Shown here piece after piece: positions 43,599-55,130 of a stretch of 64,000 nucleotides of DNA. The DNA is taken from the NCBI GenBank assembly GCA_019915135.1, contig JAHLMK010000040.1:1-64000 (forward strand), given 5' to 3'. The stretch is from Strobilurus pachycystidiatus (taxonomy: Eukaryota > Basidiomycota > Agaricomycetes > Agaricales > Physalacriaceae). The translations under genes and the position numbers were made by a program. The notes below the pieces were generated by a model, which was given only the letters and a program-made list of their open reading frames with translations, did no database searches and was not told where the DNA came from. The number at the start of each line of letters is the position of its first letter. The first letter of the stretch is position 1.

Positions 43599-45739
43599 TA
43601 GTCTCATTCCAACTTCCCGACCGACGTTCGGGGCTCACCGGGACTTTCGGACCGATGGAATTCGAATTTTTAGCGAGAGTGGCTCGATTCGTATGCTGGT
43701 GTTTTGTTATCTTGAATTGCTATCGTCGGAGCTCTAAATGCCGTGTCATCGGCTTGATTCACCACCCCGCTGCTGAGCTGTGAGCTGGCTGCCAGTGCCG
43801 CGGTAGTCCATTGTATATACTTGCAGACACACGCAAAGGTTGACATGCATATTTCCAGTAGTAAATGAGACACATCGCGAGACGCTACCCCCGAGCGGCT
43901 CGCTGCCTGATCCGAGTTCAAACTCCGCAGATAGCAACTTGTCAACTGCCGGAATGCTAAGTTCTTTTTCACGCTCACGTAGGCCTCTCCAAAAAGCTCT
44001 GGAAAATCAGGTAATACCTCAGATATGTATATCCAGCCTCTCTAAAATTTTCAGACCCAGACACCCACTCGGAGCCTCACAGTGCTTTGATTTTACGATC
44101 CCGACATCTGTGGCTGTGCCGTGCATGCCCCTGCCTTCATCGCGCCTCACCGAGATCCGACTGATCTCACAGTGAGGCACTCAGCACTTGCGCGAATGGT
44201 GCACGGGTGGTTTGCAAGGTGATTCTCTCTTTCTCCTCTCTCTCTCTTCTTTCTTTTCTTTTTCTTTTCTTTTCTTTTTATTTATTTTGGTTACGTCAGG
44301 CACCAGCATCATTACCGAGCCGAGAGTGGCTCGATTCGTATGCTGGTGTTTTGTTATCTTGAATTGCTATCGTCGGAGCTCTAAATGCCGTGTCATCGGC
44401 TTGATTCACCACCCCGCTGCTGAGCTGTGAGCTGGCTGCCAGTGCCGCGGTAGTCCATTGTATATACTTGCAGACACACGCAAAGGTTGACATGCATATT
44501 TCCAGTAGTAAATGAGACACATCGCGAGACGCTACCCCCGAGCGGCTCGCTGCCTGATCCGAGTTCAAACTCCGCAGATAGCAACTTGTCAACTGCCGGA
44601 ATGCTAAGTTCTTTTTCACGCTCACGTAGGCCTCTCCAAAAAGCTCTGGAAAATCAGGTAATACCTCAGATATGTATATCCAGCCTCTCTAAAATTTTCA
44701 GACCCAGACACCCACTCGGAGCCTCACAGTGCTTTGATTTTACGATCCCGACATCTGTGGCTGTGCCGTGCATGCCCCTGCCTTCATCGCGCCTCACCGA
44801 GATCCGACTGATCTCACAGTGAGGCACTCAGCACTTGCGCGAATGGTGCACGGGTGGTTTGCAAGGTGATTCTCTCTTTCTCCTCTCTCTCTCTTCTTTC
44901 TTTTCTTTTTCTTTTCTTTTCTTTTTATTTATTTTGGTTACGTCAGGCACCAGCATCATTACCGAGCCGAGAGTGGCTCGATTCGTATGCTGGTGTTTTG
45001 TTATCTTGAATTGCTATCGTCGGAGCTCTAAATGCCGTGTCATCGGCTTGATTCACCACCCCGCTGCTGAGCTGTGAGCTGGCTGCCAGTGCCGCGGTAG
45101 TCCATTGTATATACTTGCAGACACACGCAAAGGTTGACATGCATATTTCCAGTAGTAAATGAGACACATCGCGAGACGCTACCCCCGAGCGGCTCGCTGC
45201 CTGATCCGAGTTCAAACTCCGCAGATAGCAACTTGTCAACTGCCGGAATGCTAAGTTCTTTTTCACGCTCACGTAGGCCTCTCCAAAAAGCTCTGGAAAA
45301 TCAGGTAATACCTCAGATATGTATATCCAGCCTCTCTAAAATTTTCAGACCCAGACACCCACTCGGAGCCTCACAGTGCTTTGATTTTACGATCCCGACA
45401 TCTGTGGCTGTGCCGTGCATGCCCCTGCCTTCATCGCGCCTCACCGAGATCCGACTGATCTCACAGTGAGGCACTCAGCACTTGCGCGAATGGTGCACGG
45501 GTGGTTTGCAAGGTGATTCTCTCTTTCTCCTCTCTCTCTCTTCTTTCTTTTCTTTTTCTTTTCTTTTCTTTTTATTTATTTTGGTTACGTCAGGCACCAG
45601 CATCATTACCGAGCCGCGAGAGTTCGAGTTTTGGTGATATCTCGCGCCCAAAAATTCAACTCCAATCGGTCCGATATCCGAGTACCGAGCACCGAGCTCG
45701 AGGTGGGGAGATATCACCAAAACGTCGGGAACGAGACTA
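43599..45739. mobile_element. TIR-flanked non-autonomous element with three 647-bp tandem units
   Basis: The left end TAGTCTCATTCC and the right end (reverse complement TAGTCTCGTTCC) begin imperfect terminal inverted repeats. About 60-80 bp in, they share a second block: TCGGACCGAT then GAATTTTT then GCGAGA on both sides. The flanking 8 bp are ATAGTTTT and ATAGTCCT, a possible decayed 8-bp target copy (6 of 8 match), which would suit a hAT-type element. Between the ends are three tandem units and no transposase. Confidence 0.55.
43675..45615. repeat. Three tandem 647-bp units
   Basis: Units begin at 43675, 44322 and 44969 and appear identical over their shared length. Each ends with a polypyrimidine run (CTCTCTCTCTTCTTTCTTTT) and then TCAGGCACCAGCA. 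The same TCAGGCACCAGCA word also occurs just outside the left end, at 43561. Open frames in the units are repeated with them and have no motif. Confidence 0.9.
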
Positions 45740-46091
45740 ATAGTCCTTTTCAGTCGGACTCCTTAGTTCCTGGACCCGGTGCTGACATCGTGAGATTTGC
45801 TCATCTATTGTGTGCCTACGATGAGGCCCGAGGGTCCTACAGACCTGCCTTTCACTGCTACTAATACAGTAGGGGAGCCAACTGTCTATCACAGAACCCA
45901 CTATCGCAGGTGAGCGCGGCCGGCCGGATCAGTCTAGTGCGGCCAGCCAGGACACTTTAGGTCGGCAGAGCAGCTTCGACTTAGGTATATCAATATCCGC
46001 CCGGACCGTGACGGACCCCGCTAATCACGCGTCACGAGACGCCTTTGTTTCCCTGCAAACACTGACAGTACTCTCCCTACTAGCTTGAAAT
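45740..46091. other. Intergenic, about 350 bp
   Basis: Right flank of the TIR element and upstream region of the next gene; nothing further is recognised. Confidence 0.35.
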
Positions 46092-46975
46092 ATGCCACTC
46101 ATGGCCGCGCAAGATACTTTCATTCCGGGCAGCGAGTCCTTTGAAGTAAGCTACGATCTGCTTCTTGATGCTGCTTACGCTCGCTTGCCTTCTTTCCATC
46201 GGCCTTCGGCAAACGCGAACGCGACCTCTCAGCAGAGCCGGCCGACAACTGACCTGGAAAGGCAGGAAAGGTTGGCCTCCTTCTTGCAACCACAGCTGAA
46301 ATCTGATCATGGTCACTAGTATCAACGTCGTTCCAAGTATGGCTACCTCTGTAGTTGCTTCAACTAGCCGTTTCAGCCCCGCCCCAGCAAGACTGGCGAC
46401 GCCTGCTCCAGCGGCAAGGGGAGTTCAATCCTCCACATCTGTGCCATCAGGATACAATGGACTCGCAGCACTGGCTCGTCGAAGCATGTCTGTTGTCCGC
46501 GCCCCGTCTGAGCTCTTTTCACAAACGCCTAAGAGGGAAGAGAACAAAGAAGAGACCCGGGTTCTTAGGCATGTTCCCGACGCTGCTGCAGCTGGTTCTT
46601 CTCTAACAGTGTTGCAGCGCTGCCGGTTATAAATTCACGTTTATTCGGAATACTACTGATTACGTCCTTACGCTCGTCGCCCAAACTCCACCCAACCATG
46701 CCGCCCATCCGCCTGACTTGACAACGCCCCAAGGACGACCTCCCCTCATGATTTTTTTGCTTCTCAACGCACCCAACCCTGATGATACAAAGATATGGCA
46801 ATATCATGCAGGCGACGGGCTCCGCTGGGTCGAGGTAGCCAACGGCGACGCATACGACTCGAAATCTGGCTGGGAAAGCTCTATCAACGGCAACTACATA
46901 CTGAACCTCAAGCAGGGCGGTATCCAGTTGATCTCCAAGACTTATGCACTCAGAAATAACATCATTGCCCGATAG
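46092..46975 (+). CDS. Hypothetical protein, exons uncertain
   Basis: An ATG at 46092 opens 75 codons (MPLMAAQDTFIPGSESFEV and on) ending near a possible donor GTCACT at 46310. A middle part is open in two frames, one of them Ser/Ala/Pro-rich (SRFSPAPARLATPAPAARG). A last segment (46718-46975) reads DDTKIWQYHAGDGLRWVEV and later SGWESSINGNYIL before TAG. The last segment looks the most protein-like. I could not find one splice model linking all three parts, so this may be two genes or a decayed one. No family recognised. Confidence 0.3.
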
Positions 46976-47129
46976 ACTCAGTACGTTGCATGTGTATATA
47001 CAGTTTGGCGGGTTTGTCTAATGCTCCTGTGCAGCGGTCGCTCTCAACTTGATAATAATATAACTGGCGTAGAGAATTGTATTATTTGGATGCGACTCTG
47101 ATTTTGAGTGATATACATCAATCTGTACT

Positions 47130-47545
47130 CTTACTCAGCGACGGCGGCGGCCGCGGGCGCCCTTCTTGTGAACCCAACATGAAAATCGAGGTGGAGCAGC
47201 AGAATGCGGCGACGACGGGCGGCAGCCTGCGTTGGCCGCCTTCGCCCCCGCCTTCGCCCAACCTCCCTCTGCCCGCGTCGAGCTCCAAACGGACTCGCTT
47301 GCTGCTCCAAAAGGACAGGCGTGGGAGGACGGCTCTGGGCCGCGTTTAGTCGCTGCTTTCTCTTCCCTCTCAGCCTCTCTCTGCCCGCGTCGAGCTCCAA
47401 ACGGACTGGCTTGCTGCTCCAAAAGGACAGGCGCGGGCGAATGGATCCGGGTTGCGCTCAACCGCCGGATTTGGCAGCAAAGTGGCCGCTCGCCGGCGTT
47501 CTGCCAGGCTGCCAATCTATTGTTTACACACCTTCGCATCCGTAG
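47130..47545 (-). repeat. Dispersed GC-rich repeat, member B
   Basis: Two copies of the TCCGTTTGGAGC-type unit, in inverse orientation to those at 31759-32012, lie at 47278-47322 and 47388-47431. They are separated by about 65 bp of related GC-rich sequence. GGCGGC triplets precede them. Frames through it mirror the repeat and are not taken as genes. Confidence 0.6.
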
Positions 47546-49099
47546 TCGACTTCAATTTCGCTATCTAGAAATATAATTTTGTGCTTCTCGAAATGTGACT
47601 GCGTCTAGGCCGCAGCTTGGTAGTACCGGACTAGGCGTGGCGGCGGTGATTATTCGTAATGTTTCCCGCCACTCTCTATGTATCGGTTCAGTTGTCCTCA
47701 TATGAAAGGTAGTATCGTGTCGAATACTTAGCGCTTAGCGTCAAACTTGGACAATAATGCAATTTATTTCTCTCCCCAAATTTCAACCCATCCCGCGGCG
47801 ACGCAAAGCAAACGCTGCAATTCAATTCCTAGGCCAAGTCGCAGGCAGAGAAAACAGTAATAGCGGCTAAGTGCAGACCGCGAAAGCCTTCGAATTCGTA
47901 CGAGAAATGCGCATGTGAAAGATCCAAGCTTAATCAAGAAACTGGCGGGGACGCATGACAATGAGGGGGTGGCGTCCTTCGGGCTAGATCTGGGCCAAGA
48001 CGCGTTGAACTGTCCTATCTAGTCGTCTGGACCGTCAATTAGCTGCGGTACTGTGCCGAAAAGCATGGAAAGCAGTCGCGAGTACCTAAAACGTGCCAAG
48101 CAGAAAGAGAGACAGACGGACATGTCTCATTTAGGCGTGTTCTTCATTACCGAAAACTACCGTGACGATAGGCCATCAAGACGCCGATGATGCCTGCAAA
48201 AAAATCAACAGGTTCCCGCAAGCGTGTACAGAAATCTCAGAACGCGTTGCGTTGTGCGTCGAGGCAAACTGGAGAGTATCAACTACCTACCTACCTACCC
48301 AATTACCTACCTACCTACCCAATCCAGCGACAACTTTCCTTTTCCATCCTTACCTTTTCACGATCACAACCTCGGATCTGTCACCCCCGTCTGCCTCTGT
48401 ATCGAGCTCAACACTCCTTCAGCTAATTCACAGTCCGTCCTCGGACTTTGTTCGCGACAAAGCAGGGAACTAATCACGATCACGAACATCGGACGGCATC
48501 TGAATGCAAAGAACTTTAACCTAGCTGTCGCCGCCCTCAACGTTCCTTCTATTCATAGTTATAACTGTTATGACTCCGTCTGGCACACTTTCTCGTTATT
48601 GCAAATGATCCGACCGCATGTTTCCATTAACGTGATTTTTTTTACCTTCCAGTGTTCCACTGGTGACTGACCATGTAACAGTCCGAATCGGGTTTATTCA
48701 GCGCCTTGTCCTCGTTTCCCCCGCGGCAAAAGAAGATATATAATGGGCGCCATCCAAGCCTCTGGCCAAGCCACTCGACTCCTCTACGTTCCTCGTGTCA
48801 CAGCCATCTACATCGCGCCGCCACTTTGACCTGGTTAGCGTTGGCCGCCCCTCTTCTCACTATCACTGACGACAATACCAGCCCTAAAAGCATGGGCCAA
48901 ATGATCCATTTTGACGCGATTCTTTTCCCATCCGATGGTTCGTCGCTCACACCCCCGAGGGCGCTGAACTATGCTTGTTTTACAGCTATGTAACCCATAG
49001 GTCGACCGCCGTCGCTCGTACAGCTCATGACTAGGTTCGTTTCTCTCCGAGGCTAGCGGAGGCGGGTCGCGTATACTAATTGAATTCGATTCCAGTCCA
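47546..49099. other. 1.55 kb without a supportable gene
   Basis: A TACC simple repeat (TACCTACCTACCTACCCAAT, two copies) lies at about 48283-48323. A short frame at 48890-48993 (MGQMIHFDAILFPSDGS) could be a 5' exon of the gene at 49100, but no good junction was found. Confidence 0.35.
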
Positions 49100-49670
49100 A
49101 TGGCGATATCGACGCCCCACTCTTCGTACACTGCGTCCCCGTCGCGTATGCCTCATCCTGAAATTCATATGGATTATGTACGTCGTTCTTCGCGCGGCTA
49201 TCTTATCCTCGGCCGGCCTAAAACTCTGAATCTCGCATCTTCCATAGATCGCGGACAGCATTGGGCCACGCGCCTGGAAATATCAGGTAAATCTGCATGA
49301 GAACCAGCGGCGTCCTCTGGCACTGCTCACGCGTTTGCTCTCACAGCTCGTGGAAGCGCTTGACGGCATGAATCGAAAATTCACCAATCCCTACGTCGTT
49401 TTCTACCCTGTCGTGTCGCGCGATGGAATGCCGTTCCCCGTCAACAAGAGCATAAAGGAGATCCAAGGAAGATCCTTCAGAGACGACATCGCCTGGCGGG
49501 GGAACATCATCGTTGCCAAATACCGCGACAACCCCTTCTCATCGATGATGAACGCCTCCATGGCTGACTTTCCACTCCTGAAGAACTACCTTTTTACCCA
49601 CGGATCACCGTCGGAGGTCTGTCTACTTTGCTTGCTTTTTGACTCTTTCAACTTGACTTCTCGACAGTGA
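49100..49670 (+). CDS. Small conserved-looking protein, 129 residues
   Basis: Three exons, 49100-49177, 49248-49286 and 49347-49616, plus a terminal TGA at 49668-49670 after a 51-nt intron, join in phase 0 throughout. The protein has a Ser-rich start, then a compact region: VEALDGMNRKF, VVSRDGMPFPVNKSIKEIQG, RDDIAWRGNIIVAKYRD and ASMADFPLLKNYLF. This pattern resembles a family of short hypothetical proteins I have seen in Agaricomycetes, but I cannot name a function. Clean borders and phase support it. Placing the stop codon after a last intron is unusual; reading on past the donor GTCTGT gives a tail of about 18 residues ending at the same TGA. Confidence 0.6.
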
Positions 49671-50299
49671 ATACTGCTGGAGATCGCCGATCAGCCTCAC
49701 TGGCAGTCACGGCGCACATGTTCATTTATCCGCATCCCGCTTCATACCTTCTTATTTATTTGGACACTTGTATATAGTATATATATGTTGTATACCATCG
49801 GTACATGAGAAGTATCGTACGTGTCTTGTTTCTGTATATAAATTGGCTTGTACTTATCTTATCTTTTCCTGCTAACTTACTTCCCAATGGCTCTCAGACT
49901 ATGGGCCCCGTTCGTGCTTATTCTGCGTTTCTACAATCTGATGTGCGCCTGCCAGAGTGCAGGGAAGATGGTGCCAATTAGGTCCTGTGCCGAAATCGCT
50001 GTTGTACGTTCCCAGCAGAGGCGCCTCTTGAACCACCTTGGCCGAAGGCGCCGATCAAGGACGAGAGCAGCCCAAGAGACGTGGCAGACCGCAAACCGAG
50101 CGTGGAGCCTTTACTCTAGAACGTCTGTGAAATAGCGGCCTGCTAGTAGCATCACCTCAAACCTTGAACCATCGCCTTCAGGTTGAACCAGGAGCGTCTA
50201 TGATCTCCATCAAATTTCTTTCACTGCTGACACAAGGTGCTGAAAACCACAGACGAAGAACTAAACACGAACGTCAGCGATGATCACGAGACTTGAAAA
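49671..50299. other. 3' flank and junction to the retrotransposon
   Basis: AT-rich sequence with TATATAGTATATATATG near 49772-49788 may contain the 3' end of the preceding transcript. No gene is supported. The base composition changes to the CCTT/AAGG-rich style of the gypsy element between 50.2 and 50.4 kb. Confidence 0.35.
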
Positions 50300-51202
50300 G
50301 TGAGCCTTTGGCCCAAGCATCACCGAGCAGCGCTTGTCTCACTTCTTCGCGGTGATACGCAGGGTACTATTCCAGTACTAGAAACGGGGAATTTTGCGAT
50401 TCCTGAATAGCCCAAAGACCTTAGGAACCTCCAGTCAAGTACTTAGGATAGAGCACGCAGGAGTTACTGCCTTGACGCGGGCAAGCCTCCAGGACAAGGT
50501 CCAGGCGCCTTAACAAGTCCTTTAGGACAGGCGCGATCGAAACCTTCGATCACCTTCATCCGAATATCCTTATCCGCGCGTTGGATCCCTTTCAAGATCC
50601 CGTACCTTTGCGTGTACCTTGTACTACAGACGATGTGCTATAACCATTCGCACCCAAGGAGGGTCCAAGGTCTCCAGGCGGTTCAGTTCGAGCGACCCAA
50701 GACCTGCGCACCTCAACCCAAAGACCTGGAAGGTCCCGAAATAGTTCAAGGACGTCACAACCCTTTTGGGGAAACAATCTTCGGAGCTGTCAAGGACTCC
50801 GAACCAACGCCTTCCGCTATGCCGATCGATCATGATCCACGATCAAGGACCACCCCAAAAGCAGGGTGTATTACCACTTTAAGAAAGCACTCCCCTGTAG
50901 TGTCTGCGCTCGAAAGGACGTTCTTAACGATCTCCATCCAACCTATCCACAAGAAAGCAGGTATCCGTAGGACCTTGCATCGTAAAGATACCTAAGGATC
51001 GAAGTCCTTATCAGACCTCGATCTCCTGGGCCCAAGGATTATACCATACCGCCAAGGTGGCGTATATGGCTAAAGGACCAAGCGGCCTGTCCGCAGTTGT
51101 TTCGACCAGGGATAGCCAATAAGAATCCAGCACTTGTATGACTCAAAAGTCCGATGTATCCGATCCTAGAATAGATGCTTACTCAGTAGGAACCCACCAG
51201 TA

Positions 51203-51209
51203 GTATAAA
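51203..51209 (+). promoter_or_regulatory. Probable LTR promoter TATA box
   Basis: TATAAAAG in GTAGTATAAAAGGGCCC lies about 1.3 kb before the gag frame, where an LTR U3/R promoter is expected. Confidence 0.45.
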
Positions 51210-52492
51210 AGGGCCCAAAGGACCCATATTTCGGTAGCTTAGAGCCCCCTCCAGTAGCCGCTAGTCAGACGCAGCCATTGTAGTGAATCTATCTCGAGTT
51301 TCGACTCATTTCTGCAAAGAACCCAAAGACCCCAAAGACCCCAAGACCTTTCCAAGATTTAAAGACATCAGGTGTTGCCAAGCTCCTTGAAAGACTCAAA
51401 AGAACCTTATTCCGACGTACCAAGTCGAGTACCAACGAATCTACTTGGTGTTAGAACCTTGTATTCGCAAGAAGGCCGGTTTGCAAGTGGTTCTGCCCTG
51501 CATTCACGCTATTTCGTGAAGTACTTTCCTTTGAGGAATAAGTTGAGTTTGAACGAGTGTTGTCAACGTCTGAGACACCTTTCGGAACCTTTGGTCCCGG
51601 TGCAAGACACTAGAAGTTTGGTTTAAGTGCAAGAAGGAGTCCTTATCGTTAGCAGTCCAGTGGCGTAAAACCTGCGGTAGCGGCCTGACGATTCCAAGAC
51701 AAAGTCCTTGTACACCAGAGCACTTGATAGGTAGAAGCTACATTGCCTCGCGCTGTTTAAGGTCTTCATACGTCAAGAGGTTCGGCCTACGACTTCAAGG
51801 TTTTCTTGTGTCATTTTGATCAGAATCCCTACACCCCCAAAAACAACTCGTAGTTTAACTACAGCGATTCGGAATACATCTCTATTTCTCCATTACCCAA
51901 AAGCACCTTGTTCTCTCGAACCTTTGTGCACCCCATCTCCCTTACAAGGAGTGTTAGTTGTGATAAGGATTGATAGTGTGGTTAGACGATAGCTTCTTTT
52001 TCAGAGGTCTATTCCGAACTTGCACATCATATTTTGGAGCCCACCGCGAGGGGGTGTAAATTTTGATTTCGAAAGAGACTTCTAAGTCAACCTTGAGATC
52101 AGAATCTCCATAAACAAAAGACACTGGCTGCAAGGAACTCTGGTCGTTACACCAACAGCCAGAACCGCGCAAATCCACAACCCCCAAAAGGAGACCCAGT
52201 TATTGCCGGATCTTCAAATCCAGCAACCTCTGGTATCACTAGTCGCCTAAGAAGCAATCGCCCAATCGCCGGCTCACTTTACAACGGTTTACCTAGTGAA
52301 GTAGCTCAAGCACAGCGACGCTTTGCAGACCCGACTACTCCCAAGAACCAAAAGAAGAAACGTACGCAAGTACCACCTTCAACACCTACTGCCTCTAGGA
52401 TCAGATCTTCTTCAGATCCTGAATCACCTTCGAGAACTCCAACCAGTATCCGAAGACATTCGGACTCTAGAACTTCGCCTAGTCCCGCATTT

Positions 52493-53965
52493 GTGACACC
52501 TTTCGGAAGTCCTTTGACTGACCTTGAAGACCCCGAAAGTCCAGAACCTATTACCCCCTTCATTGACTTTAACCCGTCTACCCAAAACACGATACCAGTT
52601 CCAGTAATGGCAGTACGAGCAATTGTACCTTCCGAGGAACTTAGCGCTGAAGCTAGAGGCGAGATCCAAGGCAAGAAGATCCCGATACCATTCTCAAGGG
52701 ATGCCCCAAAGTTCAAGGGACACTCTGGAGACGATGTGAGGGAATTCTTCACGATGTGCAACTGGATCTTTGACCAGACAGGAATCACCGAACAAGGTAC
52801 TAAGTTGGAAGTAGCGGCGCTATACGCCGGCCACGAACAACGCCTAAGGTGGCACAAAAACCCAGACTACCTGAAAGGTGTCTGGGCGGACTTCCAAGAA
52901 TCAGTTCTTTCCTCATACTCAAAGGGAAAGAACGATCCTACGTACGTCCCGGCCGACCTAAAGGATGCCTTGGACCCGTACCTGGCTAGGCCCGTAGCCA
53001 ACAAGCAGAAATGGGAAAGCTTTCAGCGCGAAGTGCTCCATATCATGGGACATCTTATCACGTCGGGAGAACTTACCAATAAGGGTGCTATAGAAGATAT
53101 CAAGTCCTCTATCACAGAGGGAGTTTGGCATAATGTCCTTGGGGACCTCAGGCGCGATGCGAAAGCTAATGCAACAGCCGGGACAACCCCCACCTATGAC
53201 TTCACGTTGTCAGAGGTCGAGGCAGCGATCTCCAACTACTTCTTGACCGATAAATGGATGAGCAAGAGTGCGAAGGATAGTCCTTATAACAGAGAACTTA
53301 TTCCCGCCTCTACCACCCGAATCAAGACAGAGGAGTTGGATGAATACCTGAATAGGGTAGCTAGCCTTCAGGACATTATCCAGAAAGGAGAAAAGGAACG
53401 CGAAGAGGCTCGCAAGGCTGATCAGAAGATGATGGCAGAACTTCTCCATACCTTACAGCGTGGAGGTCCGCAAGGACTCCGCACCCAAGGTTTTGTACAA
53501 GAAGCCTCGCCGATTTATCTACAAACACCTGCTCAAGGTGTCTCAGTCCCGACCAACTTACCGAATGGACTCTACAAAGCTCCTCCGGGCGCGTTCCCAG
53601 GAAACAAGTTCGTAGTTAACGATGGAAGGTGCTACTTCTGTCGTGAGCTAGGACACATTGTAGCAAATTGTCCTACAAAGGAAATGTGCGAAAGCAATGG
53701 TCATATCTACAAGCCTGGCGGTACCAACATATATCATGTAACGAACGGAACTACTAGTCAACCTATTCAAAGGGTTAGTCCCAAGCAGCCTCTCAGCCCT
53801 TGGGAACAAGTTCAGAAGTTTCAACAAGAAAATGCACCTAAGGTATCGGCGTTCCAATCTCAAGAAGATGAGTTCGCACCTGAGGTCGCGATGTATGTTC
53901 AAACCCCAACCCAAGAAGAAGAGTTTGCCCCCGACGCCTATCAGGGTTTCGGCAGGGCTCGATGA
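52493..53965 (+). CDS. gag: gypsy gag polyprotein with CCHC zinc knuckle
   Basis: Gag is the retroelement's RNA-binding structural protein. The frame is open from about 52100 to TGA at 53963-53965, but the first ATG in frame is at 52607 (MAVRAIVPSEEL). The part before it, basic and Ser/Pro-rich, has no ATG, so the true start is unclear. The given start marks where a protein-like acidic stretch begins. A helical capsid-like region (KFKGHSGDDVREFFTMCNW and on) is followed by a zinc knuckle, CYFCRELGHIVANC (from 53629, spacing C-x2-C-x4-H-x4-C), which binds nucleic acid. The stop codon overlaps the ATG of the next frame (ATGA at 53962-53965). Confidence 0.8.
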   Translation: MTPFGSPLTDLEDPESPEPITPFIDFNPSTQNTIPVPVMAVRAIVPSEELSAEARGEIQGKKIPIPFSRDAPKFKGHSGDDVREFFTMCNWIFDQTGITEQGTKLEVAALYAGHEQRLRWHKNPDYLKGVWADFQESVLSSYSKGKNDPTYVPADLKDALDPYLARPVANKQKWESFQREVLHIMGHLITSGELTNKGAIEDIKSSITEGVWHNVLGDLRRDAKANATAGTTPTYDFTLSEVEAAISNYFLTDKWMSKSAKDSPYNRELIPASTTRIKTEELDEYLNRVASLQDIIQKGEKEREEARKADQKMMAELLHTLQRGGPQGLRTQGFVQEASPIYLQTPAQGVSVPTNLPNGLYKAPPGAFPGNKFVVNDGRCYFCRELGHIVANCPTKEMCESNGHIYKPGGTNIYHVTNGTTSQPIQRVSPKQPLSPWEQVQKFQQENAPKVSAFQSQEDEFAPEVAMYVQTPTQEEEFAPDAYQGFGRAR

Positions 53966-55130
53966 AGGAAGGAGTGCAGTTAGCACATACTCCTCCGGAG
54001 AGCCAGTTCACTGTAGAAACTCGTCAGACTCGTCAGAGCGCAAAAGCACCTAGTGCACCTGTGGATTCCACTCCACAAAACAAGGTAACCTCATGGCCTA
54101 AGGACCGGGTGTCCGTGGTCATTCCAAAAGCAGCGCCGCCTAAGGTATCATTCTCCAAGCCGGAAGTCACTCAAGAAGTAGAACCTGTTGACCAGGACCT
54201 TCTTGACGAAGTCCTGGCGATGGAAGAACCCGACCCGGTGCCGCAACCAAAAGCAGATTCAACTCTGCCAGAAAAGAACCAACCAAAGGTTCAACCTAAG
54301 GAACCTAAGGTCAAGAGTTTCCAACGTCGTAGCCTGGCAGAAGAACTCTTGCACAAGAATCCCAGTTGGCGTGAAGCCTGGAAGTTCTTGTTACCCGAAG
54401 CCCTACTAGCTACCAACCCCCCTTGGCAGCAGAGCATTTCGGACTTCATCAGGAAACGCAACACGCCTGTGGCTGTATTCAAGACGGAAGTAGTGGCCGA
54501 TACGGTCCAAGATCACTTCCAACCCGAGCTATATTCAGTCAACTTTCATGAGCAAGGTGATTTACCTATTGGTGGAATTATAGTCCACGATGCGGTAGAA
54601 CAGTTTGTAAACCTTTCCGGAGGTCACTATACTGGTCCCTTTCAAATGATAAGTGGCAATATGGCGCCGGAAAATGCCGATCTACGAACCTTTTGGCCCT
54701 TGATCAACAAGAATGGTAAAAAGGAGAGTTTAGTGGATGGTGGGTCGCAGATCGCCTCCATTTCGCTCAAGGCGGCATTGGAACTAGGAATAGCCTATGA
54801 TCCCACTTTCACCATTACTATGGAAAGTGCGGACAAGGGACGAACCAGTACCTTGGGATTGGCTCGTAACATACCTTTTGACTTTGAAGGAATTGTCTAT
54901 TACCTTCAGTTGCATGTGTTGCAGGATCCCGCCTATGAGGTCCTACTGGGACGACCTTTCGAGATCGTTTCAAACCTGGTCATCACCAACCTTCCCAACG
55001 GGAACGCAATCGGAACCCTTACGGATAACACCAATGGGAAGAAGTTATCGCTACCTTCTTACCGTCGAGGACAGATCCCAAGACATATGATTCCAGGGGG
55101 ACAAACGGGTTTTCACGGGAACCTAAGGAC
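53962..55130 (+). CDS. gypsy protease frame, overlapping gag
   Basis: This frame starts at the ATG inside ATGA at the gag stop and stays open to the hAT insertion. Its first half is Pro/Lys-rich linker. The retropepsin part starts near 54700: the active-site loop reads LVDGGSQIASIS (54730 on), a D-x-G-S form where many families have DTG or DSG. The flap and the family motif VLLGRPF (54940-54960) follow. It would process the element's polyprotein as a dimer. The reverse transcriptase is not visible. Bridging the insertion, the frame would meet TAG right after it (63865-63867), while another frame stays open from 63864 on, so pol probably needs a frameshift or its own start. Confidence 0.75.
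55123..55130 (+). repeat. Left target-site duplication of hAT copy 2
   Basis: CTAAGGAC here equals 63856-63863 exactly. It has T at position 2 and A at position 7, the usual hAT preference. Confidence 0.95.

Larger units (their letters stand above)
50300..55130 (+). mobile_element. gypsy-type LTR retrotransposon, 5' part, interrupted by a hAT element
   Basis: The element holds a gag gene with a zinc knuckle and an aspartic protease frame, both on plus. It is split at 55130/63864 by the hAT insertion and continues past the window end. The upstream 1.6-2 kb is gene-free, rich in CCAAGGACC-like words, and includes a TATA box at 51203, so it probably contains the 5' LTR. The exact LTR borders cannot be set without the 3' LTR; a boundary near CTTACA at about 51943 is only a guess. 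Confidence 0.75.

Noticed and set aside
43675..45615. Repeated 109-111-codon frames in the 647-bp units
   Set aside because: They recur only because the units are identical, have no motif, and exist on both strands.
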